A stretch of 64,000 nt of DNA from assembly GCA_002917775.1 (NCBI GenBank), contig KZ627155.1, positions 406,675 through 470,674 of the forward strand, read 5' to 3'. The position numbers were made by a program, and so were the translations under genes. Below are positions 44,101 to 53,203 of this stretch, piece by piece. Source of the stretch: Glaciozyma antarctica PI12 (lineage: Eukaryota > Basidiomycota > Microbotryomycetes > Kriegeriales > Camptobasidiaceae). The notes under the pieces are model-generated. The model worked only from the letters and a program-made list of their open reading frames with translations. It was not told the DNA's origin and ran no database searches. Positions within the stretch are counted from its first letter, which is position 1, and each line of letters starts with the position of its first letter.

Positions 44101-44298
44101 AGATCTGGCGCTGGTTCACGGAGGAGGGATCGTACTCGTAGTTGTGTAGGAACCTTTGGGAGCGTGAAGTCAGCAGTGGCGTCTCAAACTCGAGAGGGTA
44201 ACAAAGGGAACGAACCACAGGCGGATGGGCTGGAGAAGTTCTATTCGCGCCAGCAAGCTGTGGCGGGACTCCATACCGCCTCGAGCCTGGGTTTCCAT
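41156..44298 (-). CDS. large uncharacterised protein with leucine-rich repeats and a SAP-like C-terminus
   Basis: Starts METQARGGMESRHSLL. Exon 1 joins to FLHNYEYDPSSVNQRQI, then LLDLHLVEAFSWVKQSS, an all-helical region (IDSSSTVPLEDLCDDLG, ALYDFLYGLRLTKLG) and a basic stretch PPKKRRKKAQ that could be a nuclear signal. The middle is helical (ESLVRL, SAQDLE, ELDETAQRVLTTLEARN; LGKKGVESWVLGYA). The later part has leucine-rich repeats (LTSLSLAHIDLSSLKVL, LTKLDLTNT, LQHLRLAGNPSIDDAALLDL, LITLDLVGTSVSL). The last exons give IPKLKENLRHQHKRLLLRG with SKPELAQRL, a SAP-like helix pair, and end AKVEEVWARG. Whether the first 700 bases belong to the same gene is inferred from splice signals only. Function unknown. 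Confidence 0.55.
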
Positions 44299-44404
44299 CC
44301 TCGTCGAGAGAGCAGGGAGAAAGGGAAGAGAGAGGGCAGCTCCAGTTAGACTAAATTCAACGTCAACGCTCCGGCTTCGTTTGTCTCTCTACTTCCTCCC
44401 CCAG

Positions 44405-45702
44405 ATGATCTCGAGAACGTACACAGCAAAGGAGCTCCCTGAACAGTCGACATCAACGGCGCCCGTCCTCGCAGGCCTCGTCTCCGCTCTTCGCCCTATC
44501 AAGCGCGTCTCGACTCAGCTCGCCGAAGAGTCCCTCCTCCTCCGCCGCTTCTCCTACAAGAACAAGAACCAGCACAAGGGATGCGGGTGGTGGAGAAAGG
44601 TCATCGAGGTGGACAGAGTCATGGAACGACTGGGGACGGAGTTGCAGGGTCTGTTGGGAGAGTTTGGCTTCGAGTGCGTCCGCGTGCTGTCTTTCGGTGT
44701 GGTGGAGGGAGCTAACGCGGCGTTCTTGGTGATTAGGAAAGATAAGGACGAAGCTGGGAGGATCACGGAGCGGTCGTTGGTGCAAGGGCTACTGCGACTC
44801 CCTCGAGCGATGCTCATTGCGGAGAAGGTGCGTCCCCTTCCTCGTCGTAGCTGCACCTCTGAGGACGCAGCTAACACGTCGGTGTACAGTCCCTCTCCGT
44901 ACTACTAGGATCAGCGAGGTTCGATTACATCCTGCTCCTCATCGCACCCGACGACAGCTAACCCCCGTCCCCGCACCAGCATCCTCGAGCAGCTCCTCCA
45001 CTCGCGCGCCTTCATGGCCTTTGCCCTCGTCGTCGTCTCCCTCCTCGCGCGCCTCCATGCCCTCGCCACCGTCCTCTCCTCCGAGCTCTCCAAGCTCTCC
45101 CACCTCCTCACGCGGCTCATCCGTTCGACCGCCGTTCGTTCCTCCTCCGCATCGTATAGGCGCACACTGATCCCTTGCAGTCGTATCCCACGTACCAAGC
45201 TTCCCTGGCGCAGCTCCCTCTCGTCCTACGCCACCTCCTCGCTCCCCTCCCCTCCCCCACCTCGACCCTACTCTCAATCCCTACTTCTCCCGCCCCTCCT
45301 CCACCCCCCGCCCTCAACGACGAGCTCGGCTCCATCGTATCTCGCCCTCCTCCTCGTTCGTTTCGTGAAGGTGGAACGACCGCGGAAGGTATCTTCCTGG
45401 ACGAGGAAGTCACGGGGTTACGAAAAGCGGGGATTGTAGTCAGCGTGGATCGGCTGGAGGCAGATCTGGGCGACGAGAGTCCGGATGGCGAGGTAACCGA
45501 GGGAGCGAGGGATGGGAGTGCGGGGATGGGAGATGTGGAGCGTGGGAAGGGCGGCAAGAGCGAGAAGGGCGGCAAGAGGGTGCGGGCGAAGGAGGTGGGC
45601 GAGGGGGTCGGGGTGGTGAAGAGCGAGGGGAAGGTGAAGGGCGAGAGGAAGAAGAAGAGGAAGAAGAAGGGGGGAGATGAGATTGACGACATCTTTGGCT
45701 GA
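44405..45702 (+). CDS. nucleolar Rmp1/Nepro-like protein (DUF4477 type)
   Basis: Rmp1 is a subunit of RNase MRP, which cuts pre-rRNA; Nepro is its animal relative. The hallmark LLLRRFSYKNKNQHKGCGWW is present near residue 45, followed by VIEVDRVMERLGTEL. Introns at about 44828-44890, 44925-44980 and 45132-45178 join to SLSVLLGSAS, ILEQLLHSRAFMAFALVVVS and SYPTYQASLAQLPLVLRHLL. The C-terminus is Lys/Glu-rich with KGERKKKRKKKGG and ends EIDDIFG, as in nucleolar proteins. The family call rests on the KNQH-WW motif and overall layout. Confidence 0.65.
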
Positions 45703-46754
45703 AGATGTAGCGAGGTCTGCGAAGTTCTAGTTTCGCTACCTTGGCGAAGGGTCTTACCTCTGCTCGCTCTCTCTGCTCCTTCCTGTTCTGCTTCGATTTG
45801 CTCGACGTGCTCTCGACTGCTCAGACGCCTGCTTCGCAGCGCGCTCGGATCTCATCACTGAATTCGTCGACGGGGGTCAAGGACGCGTTTTCAGCGGACT
45901 TTGTTCGCGTTTCTATCGCCAGATCCCTCGCTGAATCTCCCTCCTACCACCCGCTTTCTCAGGTCAATCCTACTCCCAACTCCCATCTGCCGCTCTGCTG
46001 AAACGCGCGTTCTCAATCACGCAACTACCCCATGCGCGACAACCTACTCAGCAACCGAGGTCCTGTACCCAGTTCTCTCGTTAGCACGTACCAGTCACTT
46101 TCTCCTCCCTCTCCCTCGAGCACCATTGCGTTCGTTCGCCATCTTCCCCCTCCCCCTTTGACCCCGCCTCCGCAGCTTCGCTTCCCCCGGACACTCTCGC
46201 ATCTCTCGTCGACGCCCGAGGTTCAAACGCTCCTCTCGACGCTCGCGCTATGCTCCATTTCAGGGCGGTGAATCAGGATCCTTTTAATCACTGCTGTTCT
46301 CTCGTTTAGGAAGAGCGGGGTGCGAAGAGGGCTCGGCATGAAAGCGAGAACAATGTACCGGTGCTGTTGCGCTCTCGCACAGCATTCCTCACGGTGTCGG
46401 CTCCATTTCTCTGTTTTGATGTCTAAATTCAGAGCGAGTGCTATGCGTTTGTAGCACTGCCTACCTCCTGGCTACTCAGCAAGTGCTGCTAGCGCTGAGT
46501 GGAAGCTCGAGTACCGGGCTTTCCCAGATTCCCCCCGCGGACACCTGCAGAGCCACCTCCTTTCTTTAAAGAGACAACTAGCCTCTACATCGGATGACTG
46601 GCGGGGGGTGGCGCCTCAAAAGTAAAGCTGAAAAAGGAGAGCTGGGAGGGGGGGATTTCGGAAGACAAAAAAAGCGGGGGAGGCGAGCTCAAAATCGCCT
46701 GAGGTGGGGCTCGCTCCTTTACCTCCTACCACACCCTTCCACACTTCGCACAGC
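45703..46754 (+). other. long spacer upstream of the aldehyde dehydrogenase
   Basis: A short open frame at 46032-46271 (MRDNLLSNRGPVPSSLV to LCSISGR) is the only coding candidate, and I do not recognise it. The last 150 bases contain GC-rich boxes (CCCCGCGG at about 46,535; GCGGGGG at about 46,675) that could bind zinc-finger regulators of the CreA/Mig1 type. This is weak evidence. Confidence 0.3.
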
Positions 46755-49112
46755 ATGTCCACCGCACCCACCGCCCAGCTGACCTTCCCTGAGGGCCACC
46801 ACGTCCGCTCGTACGTCTTCCCCTAGTCCTCATCGTACCAGGCCGGCTGCTGACCACCCGCCTCCATGTAGCTCTACCTTCTCGACCGGACTCTTCATCA
46901 ACAACGAGTTCGTTCCTGCCTTGGACGGCAAGACCTTCGTACGTGCTATCCCTCCTTGTAGCCGGCGCCAGAGAACCTGGGGGAGAGCTTCTGGTCGAGC
47001 GGGGAATCTCGAGCTCGTTCGTAAGCTGACCTCCTCCTCTTCGTGCTCTACAGGAGGTCGTCAACCCTTCCAACGACAAGAAGATCGCCGACGTTTCTGA
47101 GGCCTCCGCTAAGGACGTCGACGTTGCTGTGTAAGTGCCGTCGGAGCACGTTTGGCCGGAACATTCAGCTGACACACCCACGTTAGCGACGCCGCCGAGA
47201 AGGCCTTCAACACCGTCTGGGGAGAGAAGTGCCCTGGCCACAAGCGTGGCCACCTCCTGATGAAGTTGGCGGACGCTATTGAGGCGAACGCCGACGAGAT
47301 CGCTTCCATCGAGTCCCTCGGTGAGTCTTTGTGCCGTTGGTCCCATGTCGGTCGAGTCCCCAGCCTCGCTCAGCTCATTCAGCGCAAGCTTACGATGCCG
47401 GTAGAGGCTGAGAGGAGCTAGACTGCGTCACCTTGCGTCGCCGAACTTAAGCTGACGACACCTCCTTCCGCAGACAACGGCAAGGCCTACGGCTTCGCTC
47501 GTGGCTTCGACGTTTCCGAGGGTGCTGCTTGCTTGCGCTACTACGCTAGTACTGGGTACCAGGCGACTCCCTGAAGCTGCCGTCGTTCGACGCTAACAAC
47601 TTGCGCAGGCCGACAAGAACCACGGCAAGGTCATCGAGATTGACGACGCCAAGATGGCCTACACTCGCCACGAGCCCATCGGATCTGATTTACAGGAAAG
47701 GAAAGCACAACCTAAACCACACCGTCCGAGCTCGAGCCAACGAGGACTCACATACAAAGACCATGAACTTGAAACTCTCACTCCCAATCCCAATATCATG
47801 ACAACCAAAGCTCAACGCGCTAGCCCATCCTCATGTTCTGCTGGAAGCTCGGCCCCGCGCTCGCCACCGGTAACTGCATCGGCGAGTCCTTCATCGACGT
47901 CGTCGAGCGAACAGGAGCTGACCTACGTCGGCCTCTCCAGTCCTCAAGACCGCCGAGCAGACTCCCCTTTCTGCCCTTTTCGTCGCGACCCTCATCGCCA
48001 AGATCTTCCCCCCTGGTGTCGTCAACATCATCTCCGGATTCGGAGCCATTGCCGGAGCTGCCATCGCCTCGCACATGAAGATCGAGAAGGTGAGTTCCAG
48101 CCTTGAAGCGTCTTGTAGCGACCGAGCTAACCTTCGTTCTATGCGCAGCTCGCCTTCACCGGATCCACCCTCGTCGGACGTGTCATCATGAAAGCCGCCG
48201 CCACCTCGAACCTCAAGAACGTCACCCTCGAGCTCGGAGGAAAGTCGCCGAACATCATCTTCGACGATGCCGATATCGAGCAGGCCGTCTCGTGGTCCAC
48301 CTTCGGACTCTTCTTCAACCACGGCCAGTGCTGCTGCGCCGGATCCCGCATCTACGTCCAGGACGGCATCTACGACAAGTTCCTCGCCCTCCTCACCGAG
48401 AAGGTCAAGGCGCTCAAGGTCGGAAACCCCTTCGACGCTGCCACCTTCCAGGGACCCCAGACTTCCCAGCTCCAGTACGACCGAATCATGGCCCACGTCG
48501 AGTCGGGCAAGCAGGAGGGAGCCACCGTTCACCTCGGAGGAGAGCGCCACGGAACCGAGGGATACTTCATCAAGCCTACCATCTTCGTGCGTTCCTCCTA
48601 GTTCCTTTCCTCCTCGTCACCGTCGCTGACTCTTTCTCTTCATCGCAGACCGATGTCACCCCCGAGATGCGCATCGTCAAGGAGGAGATCTTCGGCCCCG
48701 TCGTCGTCGTCAGTCGCTTCAAGGATGAGGCCGACATCCTCCACAAGGCCAACGACACCATGTACGGTCTCGCCGCCGCCGTCTTCTCCCGCGACGTCAG
48801 CCGCGCCCTCAAGACCGCCAACGCTCTCAAGGCCGGAACCGTCTGGGTGTACGTTCCTCTCCCTCTCCTCCAATGCGGAAGCTGATCATCCCTCGCTCTC
48901 GCAGTAACTGCTACAACCAGCTTAACTCCCAGGTTCCCTTCGGAGGCTTCAAGCAGTCGGGTATCGGACGCGAGCTCGGAGAGTACGCCCTCGCCAACTA
49001 CACCTCGGTCAAGTCGGTACGTCCTCGCTGCCCTTCTTCGTTGTCCGAATCCACACTGACGCTGCTTCGATTGCAGGTCCACGTCAACCTCAGCCAGCCC
49101 AGCCCCCTCTAA
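46755..49112 (+). CDS. aldehyde dehydrogenase (NAD(P)+), one exon region corrupted
   Basis: Oxidises aldehydes to acids. Exons give [85 protein letters not shown] and [21 protein letters not shown]. Later ones give [43 protein letters not shown], the catalytic Glu in ELGGKSPN, the catalytic Cys in [22 protein letters not shown] and [17 protein letters not shown]. About ten introns; the one after GNC (GCGAGT donor, near 47880) is GC-AG. The segment that should encode VVGQIIPWNFP (about 47,685-47,815) has lost its splice sites and reads as unrelated sequence, while the fragment at 52.4 kb still has it. The PWNF Asn is catalytic in this family, so the copy as written would be defective. Confidence 0.85.
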
Positions 49113-49219
49113 ACGGGCCTCGAGTGATCCTTTCCTGAGCCCTGAAGCGTTTGCTGTAACTTTCGACTCGTTTTTTGACGCACCATTCATACGAGAGAAG
49201 CTTTCCGAGAGACCACCGC

Positions 49220-49335
49220 GAGAATAAAGCTTGGCGAAGGAGAGAAGGCATGGGAGAAGAGTCGGTGAAATGAGGAGTCGAGCTCGGCAGCGAGGTAGTT
49301 CGGCAGCGAGGTCCCAGTGTTCTCCTCTTCATCGC
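49220..49335 (+). repeat. 3' flank repeat a, first copy
   Basis: The stretch with AAGGAGAGAAGG and GAGCTCGGCAGCGAGG just downstream of the aldehyde dehydrogenase matches, imperfectly, 52846-52960 just downstream of the partial dehydrogenase copy. Confidence 0.5.
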
Positions 49336-49424
49336 CAACCCACTTGAAGCGGCACCCAGCCGCTCTCCCTCAGCGTAGACTTGTTCTCGCATAGAAGACA
49401 ACTCTCCAGCTTGTTCCAGCTGTA

Positions 49425-49835
49425 CTCAGCTCTGGCAAACACGTCACGCAGGAGAAACCGCACCGCAAGGAGTTCAGACCCATGCCGACCCGTCGGCGAC
49501 TTTCGTCCATATTTCCACAAAACACTGCCTGCTCGGACTGACTAGAGATTAACGATGTGTTTCAGCTCGAACATTCAGCGGGGACTCTTGTCTGCGAGCT
49601 TGAAAGACGGCGACAGCGAACGCGAGGCTTCACTGCTCCTCGTTTGCTCTTCTACCTCAGATTATTTGCCGAGCTCTCAAGTGTGTGGTTCAGAACGCTT
49701 TGTGCATGAAAGGTTGCTTCTCGTCAATTTGGGAAGCAGCTTTTGAAGGAACAGCACGTCACCTCATCAAAGCAGCAAGGAATCTTCGATTCTTGCACCT
49801 CGCTCTTGGAGCGAAACCTCTGCTATTTCCCTCTT
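49425..49835 (+). repeat. direct repeat b, first copy
   Basis: About 400 bases align by eye with 51455-51865. Shared runs include CAGGAGAAACCGCAC, AAGGAGTTCAGACCCATGCC and TGCACCTCGCTC versus CGCACCTCGCTC. Identity looks like roughly three quarters, which suggests an old duplication. Confidence 0.65.
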
Positions 49836-50104
49836 AAGATTTGAGCTATCGGCTGTTTTTTTAGGCTCTTGGTACTCCTACTTCTGCTTCTTACAGGCAG
49901 ACGACTCTTCCCCCACTGTCATGAGCTCTCAGCGCGTGAGAACGTCCACCTGTGGCTGTGCGGTCCACGTTGATCTATGCCCACCCCAGGAACTGTTTGT
50001 CACAGGCGAAGGCTTTCGTGCTCTCAAGCAGATCTGTACATCTCCTTCAAAACAGACAAGAGAGCGGTAACACAAGAGAGCGGGAACATCGCAATGCGAA
50101 CAGG

Positions 50105-50155
50105 GTGCCTATCGCACCCTATTGCGCCCTATCGCGTCCTATTTTCCATATTAGG
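50105..50155 (+). repeat. short tandem repeat, unit about 10-11 bases
   Basis: Four to five imperfect copies of CCTATYGCG follow each other (CCTATCGCAC, CCTATTGCGC, CCTATCGCGT, CCTATTTTCC). No coding meaning is seen. Confidence 0.7.
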
Positions 50156-51454
50156 GGACCGTCGGTTTCAGGAAACACTTCTGCTGTGAATTTTCTCTTT
50201 CCTTTTCTCCGCTCCAGAGTCTCGAGACTCTCGGCGGAGGGATAAGGCAGCGGCGAGGTACGGAGAGCCGAGGGGCGCCACGCTAAGCTCTTGCGGAGCT
50301 TGCTGCTGGGCTGAACGTCATCTCACAAGGATGGATTTCCCTCTCCTCCTGCTTCTTACAAGTAGTGTGATCTCTCAGACCACCACTACCACTCCACTCC
50401 TGAGCGCAGCAAGCTTTCTCGCTGGTCTCTTCCGCGGATCATCCGTTATCCGTCATCCGTGAACGATCCGTACTTCACCAAAGTGGTTCTGCTCTGTTGT
50501 GATGCTGAGAAATCTCGCTGCTGGCAGCTTCCAGAGAGGCGGAAAGCTTTGTTAGCAGAGGATCAAGAGCTGCAACTGCAAGCGAGCGAGGTACTCACGT
50601 TGCTGGAGTGGAAGCTGTGTTAGGCTCGCAAACTTGCAGAACGGGAAAGATACTCCACCGTGCTTGATCACACCCGCAAGGAAGACGGAAGTTGCGGCAA
50701 TCTACATCCCACCTTCATCCTCGTCTCCTCGGTGAGCGTTGCAGGCTTCACAGTTGCAATTTCCCGCAGCTCAAAGGGTGCTGCACATTTGAATGTGAAA
50801 TCTGGCGGCGTGCACGAGGAGAAAGGGGAACAGCAACTTGCAGGGCCTTCAGCGCTCAGCACTCACAGAGTTGATCTCCCCCTTCCTCCTCACTTTTGCT
50901 CCCATACCAGGTCATCTACACTTGCTCTTCCAGGAATGCACTTGAAGGAGCTTCAAAACAGCTTGTCTGCCAGGCACTTGCAAGTGGAGAGGCGCCTTGC
51001 GAGAGACCTCGCGTCCCAAAGCACGCCCTTCATCGCGACACCACGTCAGATATGAGCTCCCAGCGGTTCCGACCATCCATCTGACGACTCGTTTTTCCCA
51101 TGAAATAATTCTGCATTGATTTGCTCGCGGGATTTCCGGCATTGGGACTTGGACAGGACTCTAAGAGAAGCGGTCCGCACGCGTGAGCGAGGGGTGTTGA
51201 CTGCTCGCTGGTCCCGTACTCCAGGTTGTCCCTTGACGGCCTCCAGCTTCTGATGAAGGCTACTTAGTCCAGAAGATTCCGTTGTGTGAGCTTCGGGAAG
51301 AGAAAGCTTTGCCAGGACAAGCGAGACGGCTTCCTCTCCCCTCCTTGTTTCTTCACAGCCTGCTTGGAGAGCCGCTCGCCTTCAGTTCCACGTGAGAGGC
51401 CGTGCCGATGACGAAGTGGTCTTTCACGTAACACGACGGTCCGGCTTGTGACAG

Positions 51455-51865
51455 CTTTACCAGCTCTGGCGACTACGTTGCTCAGGAGAAACCGCACGGC
51501 AAGGAGTTCAGACCCATGCCGACCTATCGGCGCCCATGTTTCATCCAGATTTCCACGAAACACTTCCTGCTCGGATTGTGTGGAACACGAGGGCGTGCTT
51601 TGGCATGGAGATTGAGTGAAAGCCCTTGTTTGCAGGTCTTAGACGACCCGGAGATTGTGCCCGAGGCTTTGCTGCTCGAGGCTCTGCTGGTCTGACCTCA
51701 TATTCTCTACTGAGCTCTCAGATCTGTGCTTCAGAAAGTCTCACGTATGAGAGCTTTCTTCTCGTTGTTTGGCAAGCAGGCCCTTGGAGAATAGCGCACT
51801 ACCCCTCGCAAACCAGCGAGAATGTTGGTTTCTCGCACCTCGCTCCTGCATCGAAACCTCGGTAG
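51455..51865 (+). repeat. direct repeat b, second copy
   Basis: Second copy of the repeat at 49425-49835, same strand, about 2 kb apart. It precedes the partial dehydrogenase copy, whereas the first copy follows the full gene. Confidence 0.65.
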
Positions 51866-52207
51866 TTCTTTGCCAGAAGTTAAGGGAGGTAAAGACTACT
51901 TCCTCAGCTCCATATATATATGATTTCGAGTACGTCGGCCAGACAGCTCTTGGCCAGCTGTGTGAGGAGCTCCCACCAAGCTTGGACGTCCGCCCGTCGC
52001 TGGTTGCTGGTCGCTGGTCGGTCCGTCCCAACAGATGGTCGGTGCAGGCAAGCTGCAGTGCTCCTCCAAATCCCTGCCACCTCCCACATTGCACACAGAG
52101 ACCGACGAGAGTTCACCGCAATGAGAGAGCCTTCTTCGCAAGGCCCTCCTCGCCCGATTCTCCCGAATTCGGGACCCGATTCGGGGTTTTGAGATAAGCT
52201 CAGTAAA

Positions 52208-52244
52208 GCCCCCCCTCTGAGCCTCTTTGGCTTCTGAGGGGGGC
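52208..52244. repeat. imperfect inverted repeat (hairpin)
   Basis: The arms GCCCCCCCTCTGAGCC and GGCTTCTGAGGGGGGC flank a five-base spacer TCTTT. The outer seven pairs are perfect. It could be a terminator-like hairpin or a remnant of an element end; nothing links it to a gene. Confidence 0.5.
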
Positions 52245-52329
52245 GTAGAGTGCCGTGCGAGCCTTTGGCACACGGGGGCGTGCCTTGTTGCTGTTTATTC
52301 AAGACTTGCGCTTCGCTCACGGATTCATG

Positions 52330-52838
52330 TTTCCGAGGGTGCTGCTTGCTTGCGCTCCTACAGAGGATGGGTACCAGGTGACTTCCTGAAGCTGCCGTCG
52401 TTCGACGCTAACAACTTGCACAGGCCGACAAGAACCACGGCAAGGTCATCGAGATTGACGACGCCAAGATGGCCTACACTCGCCACGAGCCCGTCGGAGT
52501 TGTTGGACAGGTACGCACAGCTTTATCTACACCGTCCGAGCTCGAGCTAACCACGTCGTGCATTCACAGATCATCCCCTGGAACTTCGTACGCTCCTTCC
52601 CAATCTCTTGATCATCTCAGCTAANCNCNAGNCNCTANCCCATCNTCATGTNCAGNNNNGNCCCNNNNNNNNNNNNNNNNNNNNNNNNNNNNNNNNNNNN
52701 NNNNNNNNNNNNNNNNNNGTCGAGCGAACAGGAGCTGACCAACGTCGGCCTCTCCGCTCCTCAAGACCGCCGAGCAGACTCCCCTTTCTGCCCTTTTCGT
52801 TGCGACCCTCATCGCCAAAATATAGACAGCCCACAACA
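52330..52838 (+). pseudogene. partial duplicate of the aldehyde dehydrogenase
   Basis: Starts in the exon encoding VSEGAACLR and carries [27 protein letters not shown], a normal intron, the short exon IIPWNF, another donor, then a run of ambiguous bases. It continues with the equivalent of the GC-AG intron end and [19 protein letters not shown], and stops abruptly at about 52,830. All other exons are absent, so it is a fragment. It preserves the PWNF exon that is corrupted in the full gene at 46755. Confidence 0.75.
52625..52718. other. ambiguous bases and N-run inside the dehydrogenase fragment
   Basis: Scattered N among readable bases (for example CCCATCNTCATGTNCAG), then a solid N-run. 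This looks like conflicting reads from two near-identical copies collapsed into one. Confidence 0.8.
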
Positions 52839-53203
52839 GAAAAGAAGGCTTCGAAAAGGAGAGAAGATATCGGGAGGCAAGGAGTGTTGGAGTCGCAGCC
52901 GCGAGCTCGGCAGCGAGATCTCTGCCGTCTTTTCTTCCGTGCTAGCCCACTTCTCTCCGCATTCCTGTACACTCTCCCTCGGTGCTACACTTTCTCCCAG
53001 CATCCTTTCACCTGGATCATCTAAAGCCTCCCTCAATTCTCGACCCGTCCTCTCGTCAAGTCCCATTTCTCGAGTCCCATTTCTCGCGCTCTCTCGATCT
53101 CGATCTCGTCCGGCTCAGAGACGGGCCGCTATGCATTAGACTGCGCTAAATCTACAACTAAAGAAGACTGGAACCAAGAGAACGGCCCTCTCCGAAATAA
53201 AGA

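Larger units (their letters stand above)
49113..52320. other. gene-poor, less GC-rich tract with decayed direct repeats
   Basis: No conserved coding sequence was found on either strand. The base composition is visibly less GC-rich than in the flanking genes. Segments of the 3' flank of the aldehyde dehydrogenase recur farther right (see separate entries). Several short phrases also recur within the tract (for example TCTGCTTCTTACA near 49,890 and a close match near 50,350). Confidence 0.6.

Noticed and set aside
47876-47945. Insertion in the dehydrogenase read as a mobile element
   Set aside because: The extra bases have a GCGAGT donor, a GAGCTGAC branch and a CTCCAG acceptor and restore GNCIVLKT when removed, so it is a GC-AG intron.
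49113-52320. Transposon or retroelement in the gene-poor tract
   Set aside because: No reverse transcriptase, transposase or integrase motif and no clear terminal repeats or target-site duplication were seen; only local direct repeats are supported.
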